64,000 bases of DNA from an uncultured Flavobacteriaceae bacterium (GTDB lineage Bacteria; Bacteroidota; Bacteroidia; Flavobacteriales; Flavobacteriaceae). This document shows positions 25,463 to 34,216 of the stretch, one piece after another. The stretch lies in assembly GCA_913048115.1 (NCBI GenBank), contig CAJWVI010000001.1, positions 62,001 through 126,000 on the forward strand. The letters run 5' to 3'. Below the pieces are notes generated by a model. That model was not told the origin of the DNA. It ran no database searches and saw nothing but the letters and a program-made list of their open reading frames with translations. The translations under genes and the position numbers were made by a program. The first letter of the stretch is position 1. Each line of letters opens with the position of its first letter.

Positions 25463-26456
25463 TTTTGAATTTGTAAATCCTCAGTTATTCTGGTTGTTGT
25501 TGCTACTTCCGGTTGTTGCACTGTGGTATTTTATGAAGCGAAACAAACAAACAGCAGCCCTTAAAATATCAAGTATCAAAGGATTTAAAACCTCCAAGAA
25601 CTGGTTGGCTAGATTGCGCCCATTATTGTTTTTCTTACGCTTGCTCACATTAGCTGCCGTTATTGTTGCTATGGCAAGACCTAGAACCGTTGATCAAACC
25701 ACAAGAATAGTTAATAATAAAGGAATAGATATTGTGATTGCAATTGATGTTTCGGCAAGTATGCTGGCAAGAGATTTAAAGCCAAATAGATTAAAAGCAT
25801 TAAAAAGTGTAGCGGCAGGCTTTATTAGAGACCGCATCACAGACCGTATAGGCCTTGTAGAATATGCTGGAGAAAGCTATACTAAAACCCCTTTAACGAG
25901 TGATAAAAACATTGTGCTAGCCTCTTTAAAAAGCATTGAATACAACACCATAATTGAGGGCGGTACCGCTATTGGTTCTGGATTAGCAACAGCAGTAAAT
26001 AGGCTAAAAGAGAGTCGTGCTAAAAGCAAGGTAATTATATTATTAACAGATGGAGTAAATAATACAGGCTTTATAGATCCAAAAATAGCAAGTGAGCTTG
26101 CCAAAGAATTTGAAATAAAAGTGTACACTATTGGTTTAGGAACTAATGGAATGGCACAAAGCCCTATTGGAATAAGAGCAGATGGAAGTTTTCAATACGG
26201 GATGCAACAAGTAGAGATTGATGAAGCTCTTTTAAAAGAAATTGCAAAAACAACAGGGGGGACATACTTTAGAGCCACCAGTAACACAAAGCTAGAAGAG
26301 ATTTATACCGAAATCAATGAACTTGAAAAAACAGATATAGAAGAGTTTAAATATACTAATTACACAGAGCTGTATCGCCCTTGGGTGCTTTTGGCCTTGT
26401 GCTTATATTTGTTTGAATTAATCTTGCGTTACACCTTATTTAGAAGTTTTATTTAA
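25452..26456 (+). CDS. batA: BatA, membrane-anchored VWA protein
   Basis: N-terminal membrane helix (residues 10-28) and second helix (57-75), then a VWA domain with an intact MIDAS DVSAS (Asp99, Ser101, Ser103) and later LLTDGVNNTGF, then a C-terminal helix (about 310-330). The 334-aa length is standard. Bat proteins were first linked to aerotolerance in Bacteroides fragilis; the molecular role is unresolved. The start overlaps the previous gene by 11 bases, and batB begins 4 bases after its stop. Confidence 0.93.
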   Translation: MLNNFEFVNPQLFWLLLLLPVVALWYFMKRNKQTAALKISSIKGFKTSKNWLARLRPLLFFLRLLTLAAVIVAMARPRTVDQTTRIVNNKGIDIVIAIDVSASMLARDLKPNRLKALKSVAAGFIRDRITDRIGLVEYAGESYTKTPLTSDKNIVLASLKSIEYNTIIEGGTAIGSGLATAVNRLKESRAKSKVIILLTDGVNNTGFIDPKIASELAKEFEIKVYTIGLGTNGMAQSPIGIRADGSFQYGMQQVEIDEALLKEIAKTTGGTYFRATSNTKLEEIYTEINELEKTDIEEFKYTNYTELYRPWVLLALCLYLFELILRYTLFRSFI

Positions 26457-26459
26457 ACT

Positions 26460-27506
26460 ATGTATCAACTAGAAGAACCTATTTATTTTTATGCACTACT
26501 AGCCATACCGGCTGTGTTATTGTTGTACTTATTGGTCTGGGTATGGAAAAAAAGAGCCCAGCATACTTTTGCAAATACTACCTTGCTGGCAGTTTTAAGC
26601 CCCGATCAATCTATATTTAAAGGATTTTTAAAGCTATTGCTTACCTTGTTGGCATTGGCATGTATGGGGTTTGCTTTGGTAAATCCAAAAATTGGAACGA
26701 AACTTGAAACGGTAAAGCGAGAGGGCGTTGATGTAGTGTTTGCATTAGATGTTTCCAGAAGTATGTTGGCAGAAGACATTGCTCCCAACCGTTTAGAGAA
26801 GTCAAAGCAGCTGGTTCGCCAGATTATCAGCACCCTTGCAGGTGATAGAATTGGTATTATAGGCTATGCAGGAAGTGCGTTTCCACAAGTGCCTATTACC
26901 ACAGATTTTTCATCGGCACGTCTTTTTTTATCTGGCATGAACACCAATATGGTGAGCTCTCAAGGAACCGCCATGACACAGGCCATACAAATGGCAGAGA
27001 CGTATTATAATGATGTTGACCAAAAAAATAGAGTACTTTTTATCATCAGTGACGGTGAAGATCATGAAGGAGATTATGCCAGTATTGCTGCCCAGGCAAA
27101 TGAAAAAGGAATTAAAATTTATACCATTGGAGTAGGAACTAAACAAGGAGACAGAATACCCATAAAGCGAAATGGTGTGGTTCAATCATACAAAAGAGAT
27201 CAAGATAACAAGGTTGTTATCACACGTTTAAATGAAGCATCTCTGCAAGAAATAGCAGCGGCAGCACAAGGGCAATATATTGATGGAACCAACACAAAAG
27301 AAGTCGTAGAACAGGTGCAAAACATTTTAGGAGGCATGGATAAAAAGGAGTTTGATTCAAAACAGTTTTCAGATTTTAAGGATCAGTTTCAGTGGTTTTT
27401 GGCGGGTGCTTTATTGTTTCTAATACTAGATGTTTTCTTCTTGGAGCGCAAAACAAAATGGATCAACAAACTCAATTTGTTTAACCAACAAAAAAAAGTG
27501 TCGTGA
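26460..27506 (+). CDS. batB: BatB, membrane-anchored VWA protein
   Basis: Same architecture as BatA: two N-terminal helices (about 9-29 and 56-74), a VWA domain with MIDAS DVSRS (Asp97, Ser99, Ser101) and FIISDGEDHEGDY, and a C-terminal helix (WFLAGALLFLILDVFFL). It has 348 aa. The stop overlaps the batC GTG start by 4 bases. It is probably a paralogue of BatA that forms a complex with it on the periplasmic side. Confidence 0.93.
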   Translation: MYQLEEPIYFYALLAIPAVLLLYLLVWVWKKRAQHTFANTTLLAVLSPDQSIFKGFLKLLLTLLALACMGFALVNPKIGTKLETVKREGVDVVFALDVSRSMLAEDIAPNRLEKSKQLVRQIISTLAGDRIGIIGYAGSAFPQVPITTDFSSARLFLSGMNTNMVSSQGTAMTQAIQMAETYYNDVDQKNRVLFIISDGEDHEGDYASIAAQANEKGIKIYTIGVGTKQGDRIPIKRNGVVQSYKRDQDNKVVITRLNEASLQEIAAAAQGQYIDGTNTKEVVEQVQNILGGMDKKEFDSKQFSDFKDQFQWFLAGALLFLILDVFFLERKTKWINKLNLFNQQKKVS

Positions 27507-28423
27507 AGCATATTTCAGCAAACATAGTACCCGGAATAACACCCTACAGCCAAAAGAGTAAAAAGCTAAGGAGTCTCTGCATGTATTTAGTTTTTATAGG
27601 GTCTGTGTTTTCTGCTCAAGGACAAACACCAGCCTTAGACCAAATTCAAAAAGACACAAAAGAAGCAGCAGTATATCTAAGTAAAGGATCTGAGGGCATG
27701 CAGAGAAACCAATTTGTTACTGGTGAAGTTGCTTATAGAAAAGCAATTGCTATCCAAGAAAAAAAGGTAACAGGAAACTACAATCTTGGAAACGCCTATT
27801 ATAAAAACAGCAAAAATGATGAAGCCCTTGCTAGATTTTTGAAAGCAGCAACCAATGCTACTTCAAAGGGGGAGGCCCACCAAGCATTTCATAATTTAGG
27901 GAATGCATTGATGAATAAAAAAGACTACACAAGTGCTGTTGAGGCTTATAAAAATGCGCTTCGAAACAACCCAACCGACGATCAAAGCAGATATAATTTA
28001 GCCCTGGCAAAAGACATGCTAGAGAAAAACCCACCACAGGAAAGCGGTGATGATGAAAATAAAGATCAAGATCAAAAAGACGATCAGGGTAAGGAAGATC
28101 AAAAAGACAAGCAAAACGATCAAGACAAACAAGACCAGGACGACAAAGATGATTCTGAGCAGCAAGAGGGAGAGGACCAAGAAGATAAAGATAAAGAGGG
28201 TGATCAACAAGATGATAAGGGAAGCCCAGACCAGCCTGAAGACCCTAAAGATGAACAAGGCAAGGCAGATCAACAAGAGCAGCAACCTGTTCCAGGAAAA
28301 CTATCTCCTCAGGAGGTGCAAAACTTGTTGGAGTCTATGAATAATGAAGAAAAGAAAGTCCAAGATAAAATCAATGCAAAAAAACAAAAAGGAGCAAAGG
28401 TAAAATCTGAAAAAGATTGGTAA
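27503..28423 (+). CDS. batC: BatC, TPR protein with a long charged low-complexity tail
   Basis: A hydrophobic signal segment (CMYLVFIGSVFSAQGQ) is followed by tetratricopeptide repeats over about residues 60-175 (GNYNLGNAYYKNSKNDEAL, HNLGNALMNKKDYTSAVEAY). Then comes roughly 75 residues made almost only of Asp, Glu, Gln and Lys. It ends in a short conserved motif (LSPQEVQNLLESMNNEEKKVQ) typical of BatC. The start is GTG 27503, overlapping batB; an internal ATG at 27581 placed just before the signal segment is an alternative. TPRs probably mediate assembly of the Bat complex. Confidence 0.9.
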   Translation: MKHISANIVPGITPYSQKSKKLRSLCMYLVFIGSVFSAQGQTPALDQIQKDTKEAAVYLSKGSEGMQRNQFVTGEVAYRKAIAIQEKKVTGNYNLGNAYYKNSKNDEALARFLKAATNATSKGEAHQAFHNLGNALMNKKDYTSAVEAYKNALRNNPTDDQSRYNLALAKDMLEKNPPQESGDDENKDQDQKDDQGKEDQKDKQNDQDKQDQDDKDDSEQQEGEDQEDKDKEGDQQDDKGSPDQPEDPKDEQGKADQQEQQPVPGKLSPQEVQNLLESMNNEEKKVQDKINAKKQKGAKVKSEKDW

Positions 28424-28424
28424 A

Positions 28425-30206
28425 ATGATGAAAAGCAAACACATATTGTTTATTCTTTCGGTTGTGTTATTTGCCTTCACCTCGCAAGCTCAAGTTACTT
28501 TTATGGCAAAAGCGAGCAGCAAGAAACTAGGGCTTAATGAACGGGTACGTATAGACTTTGTCATGAATGCAGATGGAGATGATTTTAATCCTCCGAGTTT
28601 TGACGGTTTTAGAATAGTAGGAGGCCCCAATCAGTCTATAAGTAATTCTTACATCAATAGAAAACGTACCTACTCAAAAACATATTCCTATTTCTTATCA
28701 CCACTAAAACAAGGAAATGTGCGCGTTGGTCCAGCGTCTATTAAAGTTTCTGGCCAAACTTATAAAACAAACCCTATACGCCTGTTGGTTACCCCAGCGG
28801 TAAGAACCCCCTCAAATGGCGAGGGGATTAATCCAGAAATTGTTGCTGAAGATAATGTGCACTTAGTTGCTGAGGTGTCTAACGCTACTCCATACCTTAA
28901 TGAGCGCATTACAATTGTCTATAAACTATATGTGTCTAATGATGTAAGTATAACGAGTCAATGGCGAGAAATAAACTCTCCTAGATATGCCGATTTTTGG
29001 AGTAAAACCATTGACAGTCAAAAATTAAATGTGTTTGAAGGAAAATACCAAGGAGAAGATTACAGGTATGTTGTTTTAAAAACTACGGTATTATATCCTC
29101 AAAAAACAGGAGCGTTGGATATCGAGCCATTAACGCTGGATGTTCCAATTGATGTGCCTGGAAAAAAACGCAATATTTTTGGAAGAACCATCTCAGCGCG
29201 AGTGAACAAAACGATCTCTGCTGGAGGAAGATCCATTACTGTAAAACCCTTGCCAATTGATGGAAAACCAGACACTTTTACTGGTGCCGTAGGAGATTTT
29301 AAATTTAATCTACAGACTAATAAAAATTCCTTGGACGCTAACCAGGCTTTTGAATTAACAGCAACTGTTTCTGGTAGCGGAAATTTAAACACACTTACAT
29401 TGCCTAGTTTAAAAGTACCAAGCACACTGGAGGTATATGAACCAGAGCGCTCAGAAAACCTTCAAACAAGAGCTTCAGGGATACGCGGCTCAATTTCTGA
29501 AACCTATACAGTAATCCCCCAATACAAAGGGAGTTACCCAATTCGCCCTATTACATTTTCTTATTTTAATCCTGCCACAGAACGCTATCAAAGCATTGCC
29601 TCTTCTGATATTATTATAACCGTTGCAAATGGTTTTGTAGCCAGTACAAATGAAAAAGATTCAAAAACACAAAGCCCGCTAAAAGAGCTTGTTGTTCCAC
29701 AAGCACGCTTTAGGTATCTAAAGTTAAATGCAGATTTAATAGCCAGTAAAAGGGCTCCTTTTTTTAAGTCTAAATTGTTTTGGTCATTACTTGCAGGGCC
29801 TTTGTTGTGCATTCCGCTATTTATTTTGATTGGTAAAAAACGCAAGGCTTTGCGGGGCGATATCCAGGGTAATAAACTGCGAAAAGCTAATAAAATGGCA
29901 CGAAAATACCTGGCCGAAGCTAAAAAGAACAGACATGATAAAGTTGTTTTTTATGAAGCCCTAGAGCGTTCTTTGCACAATTACTTAAAAGCCAGATTAG
30001 CACTAGAAACAACAGAAATGAGTAAAGAGCACATTTCTGAGTTGCTTATAAAAAGAAAGGCACAAGCAGCGTGTGTTATAGATTTTGAAAGGTTGTTGAA
30101 GCGTTGCGAATTTGCGAGATACTCTCCCGCTGGTGATGTGACTATCAAGCAAGATTATGAAAAAGCGATTGCTACAATTTCAATGATAGACAAACAAATA
30201 CAATAA
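28425..30206 (+). CDS. batD: BatD family protein (protein BatD)
   Basis: A signal peptide (FILSVVLFAFTSQAQ) precedes a large periplasmic region of repeated beta-sandwich segments. Typical BatD stretches are the opening VTFMAKASSKKLGLNERVRIDF, the GGPNQSISNSYINRKRTYSKTYSYFLSP region and the later GDFKFNLQTNKNSLDANQAFELT. One membrane helix lies at about 450-468, followed by a basic cytoplasmic tail with helices. It has 593 aa. It follows batC by one base and precedes batE by nine, inside the operon. Either of two adjacent ATG codons (28425 or 28428) may be used. Confidence 0.92.
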   Translation: MMKSKHILFILSVVLFAFTSQAQVTFMAKASSKKLGLNERVRIDFVMNADGDDFNPPSFDGFRIVGGPNQSISNSYINRKRTYSKTYSYFLSPLKQGNVRVGPASIKVSGQTYKTNPIRLLVTPAVRTPSNGEGINPEIVAEDNVHLVAEVSNATPYLNERITIVYKLYVSNDVSITSQWREINSPRYADFWSKTIDSQKLNVFEGKYQGEDYRYVVLKTTVLYPQKTGALDIEPLTLDVPIDVPGKKRNIFGRTISARVNKTISAGGRSITVKPLPIDGKPDTFTGAVGDFKFNLQTNKNSLDANQAFELTATVSGSGNLNTLTLPSLKVPSTLEVYEPERSENLQTRASGIRGSISETYTVIPQYKGSYPIRPITFSYFNPATERYQSIASSDIIITVANGFVASTNEKDSKTQSPLKELVVPQARFRYLKLNADLIASKRAPFFKSKLFWSLLAGPLLCIPLFILIGKKRKALRGDIQGNKLRKANKMARKYLAEAKKNRHDKVVFYEALERSLHNYLKARLALETTEMSKEHISELLIKRKAQAACVIDFERLLKRCEFARYSPAGDVTIKQDYEKAIATISMIDKQIQ

Positions 30207-30215
30207 GCTAAGAGG

Positions 30216-30965
30216 ATGAAAAATCTAGTAATCATTTGTATATTTTTAATAGCTGCTTTAGCCGGAGCCCAGGATGTCGTGTTGTTTGATCAAGGAAAAG
30301 AAAATTACAAAGGTGAAGACTATAATCAAGCCATCCAAGACTGGAAAACAATTTTAGAGCATGGTAACCACAGCGCATCTTTATATTTTAATATTGCCAA
30401 TGCACATTACAAGCTTAATGAAGTGGGGCCAAGTATTTATTATTATGAAAAAGCACTACAGTTAGCCCCAAAAGATAGAGGCATTAAAACAAACCTTGCC
30501 TTTGCAGAAAATGCAAAGATTGACGCAATAACGCCACTTCCTAAAACAATTTTTTCTAAATGGTACCATGCCATACTAACACTATTAACTTTTGATGGTT
30601 GGGCAATAACGGCAGTGTGTTTTTCCAGTTTTTTTGCACTCCTATTTCTGGGATATTATTTTGTAGATCAAGAGCAGAACAAGCGTTTGCTTTTTACAAC
30701 AGCGATGTTGTGTGCCTTTTTGTTTATAGGAACCTTTACAATGGCCACTCTTAGCTATCAAGTCATGAAAAAAAATGTATTTGCAATTATTTTTGCAGAA
30801 ACTACAGCAATAAAAACAGCGCCCAATCGCAACAGCGAAACCACTATGGTGTTGCATGAAGGGACCAAGGTGCAAATCATAGACGTAGATGATTTATGGC
30901 TACTTGTTGGTCTTGCAAATGGTGTAGAGGGGTGGCTGATGGCCTCAGATTTAAAGAAGTTATAG
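30216..30965 (+). CDS. batE: BatE, TPR and SH3-like protein, last gene of the Bat operon
   Basis: A signal peptide (IFLIAALAGAQD) precedes TPR repeats (residues 25-95), two membrane helices (about 118-145 and 155-178) and a C-terminal SH3-like domain (AIKTAPNRNSETTMVLHEGTKVQIID and WLLVGLANGVEGWLMASDL). It has 249 aa. This is the usual BatE layout and closes the operon. After it, 30966-31226 holds no gene I can support, only a possible AGCAGC/GCTGCT hairpin at 31113-31133. Confidence 0.9.
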   Translation: MKNLVIICIFLIAALAGAQDVVLFDQGKENYKGEDYNQAIQDWKTILEHGNHSASLYFNIANAHYKLNEVGPSIYYYEKALQLAPKDRGIKTNLAFAENAKIDAITPLPKTIFSKWYHAILTLLTFDGWAITAVCFSSFFALLFLGYYFVDQEQNKRLLFTTAMLCAFLFIGTFTMATLSYQVMKKNVFAIIFAETTAIKTAPNRNSETTMVLHEGTKVQIIDVDDLWLLVGLANGVEGWLMASDLKKL

Positions 30966-31226
30966 CTTTAATACTATTTTAACAAGAACATTGTGTCATA
31001 TAGTTTATATTTAGATGCAAAAAATTGTTGCAAAAGTGGACATAGAGAGGTTCTTATTTTAAATTTTTTTACCATCTCGTTGATAGCGTTAATTGTAATA
31101 CAGTTTTGTGTTAGCAGCGATGAGAATGCTGCTTTGGGTGGTTGTCATTAATTATTTTAAAAAAGAATAAGGTTTGCTTTTAATAGAGTAATCTTGTTAT
31201 ATTTCAAAAATTCAAAATACGGTTTC

Positions 31227-33077
31227 ATGTTTAAAAATATATTCAAAAACTTTCAAGGCAATTTGTTTGGTGGTATTACTGCAGGTATAGTTGCACTCCC
31301 GCTAGCTCTTGCATTTGGTGTTCAATCTGGACTTGGCCCAAGTGCGGGTTTATATGGCGCTATTATGATTGGGTTTTTTGCATCACTTTTTGGAGGTACC
31401 AATACTCAAATATCTGGCCCAACTGCCCCAATGACTGCTGTTTCTATGGTAATTATCGCGGGAATTGTTGCTGCCAATGATGGAGACCTATCACGGGCCC
31501 TACCTTTTATACTAATCGTGTTTTTATTGGCTGGTTTATTTCAGGTTATACTTGGGGTTTTAGGCTTTGGTAAATACATAAAATACATTCCATACCCAGT
31601 GGTTTCTGGTTTTATGACCGCTATTGGTGTTATTATATTGATTACTCAATTACTCCCAATGGTTGGATACTATACCACAGATGACACTGCGTTTGTTGAT
31701 TCATTTAAACCCAAGGCAGAAGAGGTATTGCTTAATAAAACTTTAAAAGAAGAGGCCGGAGAAGGAATATTAGTATTAAAAGATTTTAAAGAAACAGTAG
31801 CAAGAGCCGAGAAAATAACCAACGACGAGATTCATGCAGAAGCTATGATTCTTGCCAAAACAGAAAGTTCTGGAGTCTTAGGTGCTTTAAAAAGATTTCC
31901 TAGCGCGCTAGGACAAATTAAATGGTTAGAGTTTATGTTGGCCTTTGCCACCATTTTTATCATTTTTGGTTTTAAGAAAATTACTACAAAAGTTCCTAGC
32001 ACACTTGTTGCTTTGCTGGTGGTAAGCTTGATTGCGTATTTTTTTAAATTGGACTATCGTCCTATTCAAGAAATACCTTCAGGATTTCCAATGCCCCATT
32101 TTGAGATGTTTACCAGCTTCAGTTTTGGGCAAATATCCCCGTATGTATTTACAGCATTAACACTCTCATTTCTTGGAGCGATAGACTCTTTATTGACATC
32201 TGTAGTTGCAGACAACATGACCAAAACAAAGCACAACCCTAATCAAGAATTGATAGGGCAAGGGATCGGGAACAGTATTGCGGCTATTTTTGGTGGAATT
32301 CCAGGAGCTGGGGCCACTATAAGAACCGTTGTAAACATCAATAGCGGTGGGACCACCAAACTGTCAGGGATGGTTGCCTCTATAGTTCTACTTATTGTTT
32401 TGTTGGCCTTAGGCCCTATTGCTTCTCAAATTCCTGCGGCCGTACTTGCAGGTATATTAATAACTGTTGGTATTGGAGTTATGGACTACAAGGGGCTAAA
32501 AGCAATTCCTAAAATGCCGCAAAGTGAGGTAGTTATTATGATGGTAGTCTTGTTGCTCTCTGTTTTTTGGAATCTAGTCTTTGCAGTAGGAATAGGGCTT
32601 GTTTTAGCAGCTTTAATTTTCATGAAAAAAATAGGAGACTCCTCTGCGAGTCGTTCTAAGTTGGTTTCTTTAAAGCAATCAGACGAGTTACACCAGCCGT
32701 GGGCTGATGAAATTACATTCCCGAAAAATTTAAAAGAGGAGGTATTTATTAAGCGTTTAGCGGGGCCATTATTTTTTGCCAACACAAGCGATTTTCAAGA
32801 ACTTGCAAAGCAAATACCAGACACTGCCACACATCTTATTATACGTATGGCGCGGGTGCCATACATAGATCAATCTGGACTCTATGCTATGGAGGACCTC
32901 GTACTTCGATTAAAACAATCTAACATAAAAGTAGTGTTGGTGAGCCTAATGCAGCAGCCAAGGTTGATGATGGAGAAAATTGATATTATTCCAGATTTGA
33001 TCCCAGAACATGAGATATTTAAAGAGTTCAAGCAGGCCATGGTCTATATAGAATCTACCACAGAGGAGCTTAACTAA
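31227..33077 (+). CDS. SulP/SLC26-family anion transporter with STAS domain
   Basis: An inner-membrane transporter of sulfate, bicarbonate or similar anions. The N-terminus has the SulP signature region GGITAGIVALPLALAFGVQSGLGPSAGLYGAI and TNTQISGPTAPMTAV. About ten to twelve helices follow, and a C-terminal STAS domain after about residue 510 (VFIKRLAGPLFFANTSDF, VPYIDQSGLYAMEDLV). A hydrophilic stretch of about 75 residues after the fifth helix region (TDDTAFVDSF to KTESSGV) is longer than I expect for the family. I chose ATG 31227 (MFKNIFKNF, 616 aa); the frame is open to a TTG at 31194. It ends exactly where the convergent cvpA begins to end. Substrate cannot be told. Confidence 0.92.
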   Translation: MFKNIFKNFQGNLFGGITAGIVALPLALAFGVQSGLGPSAGLYGAIMIGFFASLFGGTNTQISGPTAPMTAVSMVIIAGIVAANDGDLSRALPFILIVFLLAGLFQVILGVLGFGKYIKYIPYPVVSGFMTAIGVIILITQLLPMVGYYTTDDTAFVDSFKPKAEEVLLNKTLKEEAGEGILVLKDFKETVARAEKITNDEIHAEAMILAKTESSGVLGALKRFPSALGQIKWLEFMLAFATIFIIFGFKKITTKVPSTLVALLVVSLIAYFFKLDYRPIQEIPSGFPMPHFEMFTSFSFGQISPYVFTALTLSFLGAIDSLLTSVVADNMTKTKHNPNQELIGQGIGNSIAAIFGGIPGAGATIRTVVNINSGGTTKLSGMVASIVLLIVLLALGPIASQIPAAVLAGILITVGIGVMDYKGLKAIPKMPQSEVVIMMVVLLLSVFWNLVFAVGIGLVLAALIFMKKIGDSSASRSKLVSLKQSDELHQPWADEITFPKNLKEEVFIKRLAGPLFFANTSDFQELAKQIPDTATHLIIRMARVPYIDQSGLYAMEDLVLRLKQSNIKVVLVSLMQQPRLMMEKIDIIPDLIPEHEIFKEFKQAMVYIESTTEELN

Positions 33078-33626
33078 CTAGTTTTCGTCAGTTTGTTCTT
33101 GGCTAGTTTGTGGCGCTTTATTATTGTTTTGTAACCGATCTACCTCATCTATAATGTTGGGTAAGACAAGGGGTCCAATTGCTGCTACTGTTTCATATAG
33201 TAAGGATGTTTCTTTTTTTTCTTCAGGAATAAGAAGTCCACTAATATTAGTAGAGGCATTTACAAACATAAAAATTACACTAATAATAAAGGCTATTTTC
33301 AAGCAGTTAAACAGTCCTCCTAGCAGTTTGTTAATGAGGCCTAAGGCTGCAAAATCTGCTATTTTTGTGAGAATTTTTCCAGCCAGGGTAACCACAATTA
33401 AAATAATTAAAAAGGTAACACCAAAGGCAGCTAGGTTGATGGCGTCACTGTTCCACTCTAAGGTGTTTGACAAGAAATTTGACGCAAAATGTGAAAAATG
33501 AATAGCACCATATACACCTGCTATAAGCCCTATTAAGGAGGCTAGTGTAGCAAAAAGACCCTTTTTTAATCCCGTATAAAAAGCATAGATAAGTATAATG
33601 CCTAAAATGATGTCAATGGTGTTCAT
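33078..33626 (-). CDS. CvpA family membrane protein
   Basis: A 182-aa protein with four hydrophobic helices. It starts NTIDIILGIILIYAFYTGLKKGLFATLASLIGLIAGVYGA, the hallmark of CvpA (colicin V production/PurF-operon membrane protein), and has a soluble acidic tail ending KAPQTSQEQTDEN. Its role is not well defined; homologues are linked to envelope stability. It is monocistronic, with a near-match TATCTTTA upstream of the start. Its stop codon directly abuts the SulP stop, leaving no space for a terminator between the convergent genes. Confidence 0.88.
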   Translation of the reverse strand: MNTIDIILGIILIYAFYTGLKKGLFATLASLIGLIAGVYGAIHFSHFASNFLSNTLEWNSDAINLAAFGVTFLIILIVVTLAGKILTKIADFAALGLINKLLGGLFNCLKIAFIISVIFMFVNASTNISGLLIPEEKKETSLLYETVAAIGPLVLPNIIDEVDRLQNNNKAPQTSQEQTDEN

Positions 33627-33776
33627 ATCTGTTTTATTTTGGCAATAAAGATATAAAAACCGTGAGCACGAACCTATTGCATGTTTTTACAGCTTTTAAA
33701 CACAAAGAAGTTACCTTTACAAAAAAGCACGCACTATAGTTATATAAGGGCGTAATACCCGTTATTAAAATAATAT

Positions 33777-34133
33777 ATGGCAAGAGACGAACAATTAAAA
33801 AACCGATGGGAAGCGGTAGTTACCCATCTAAGTAGCCGTTTTGCAGACGGTGACCGCCTAGATCTAGATGCTATTATTTATTTAGTAGGCGTTCAAGAAC
33901 TAGGACAGCTGCATAAAAAATTTAAAAAAGATGAGAAGGTTAATTTAATGCATATAGCTATATGTCGTTTGTTAGAACCTTTTGGATATTATGAATTTGA
34001 GTATTTTGATGACGCAGGGTGGCCTCATTATAAAATACTAGAACAACTACCTACTTTAAAAGCAGGGGAGCAAACGGTATTAATGAAGGAGGCGATTGTT
34101 CAGTATTTTCTTGAAAAAGAAGTCATACAATAA
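33777..34133 (+). CDS. Conserved hypothetical protein, 118 aa
   Basis: I do not recognise a characterised family, though the sequence looks like a conserved single-copy flavobacterial protein. It is a compact soluble protein with no signal peptide or membrane helix. The N-terminal half is helical (LKNRWEAVVTHLSSRFADGDRLDLDAIIYLVGVQEL). An aromatic stretch in the middle (FGYYEFEYFDDAGWPHY) is unusually Tyr/Phe rich. The C-terminus (LMKEAIVQYFLEKEVIQ) is helical. It precedes pheS by 83 bases, but pheS has its own promoter in the gap, so it is probably a separate unit. Confidence 0.75.
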   Translation: MARDEQLKNRWEAVVTHLSSRFADGDRLDLDAIIYLVGVQELGQLHKKFKKDEKVNLMHIAICRLLEPFGYYEFEYFDDAGWPHYKILEQLPTLKAGEQTVLMKEAIVQYFLEKEVIQ

Positions 34134-34168
34134 CAAAAAACGCTACAACTATTACCGCAAATATGCGA

Positions 34169-34197
34169 TTGTATGTGAAGTACTTTCTGTAATTTTG
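34169..34197 (+). promoter_or_regulatory. pheS promoter, TTG-N18-TAATTTTG
   Basis: TTG (34169-34171), an 18-base spacer and TAATTTTG (34190-34197) match the Bacteroidota consensus at both boxes. The predicted leader to the ATG at 34217 is only about 14 bases. Confidence 0.7.
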
Positions 34198-34216
34198 TGG
34201 TCTTGAATGCTATACT

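Noticed and set aside
28019..28340. Open frames on both strands inside batC, including an Ile/Leu-rich one on the minus strand
   Set aside because: They are shadows of the D/K/Q/E codon repeat of batC; the BatC frame has TPRs, a signal peptide and operon context.
29099..29425. 108-codon minus-strand frame within batD
   Set aside because: Antisense to a well-supported BatD region, with no domain or start context.
31173..31196. TTTG...TAATCTTG as a promoter for the SulP gene
   Set aside because: The spacer is only 12 bases and the -7 box has a mismatch, so I did not list it.
30966..31226. Small frame of 15 codons and AGCAGC/GCTGCT hairpin after batE
   Set aside because: Too short and without conservation evidence; kept only as a remark in the batE entry.
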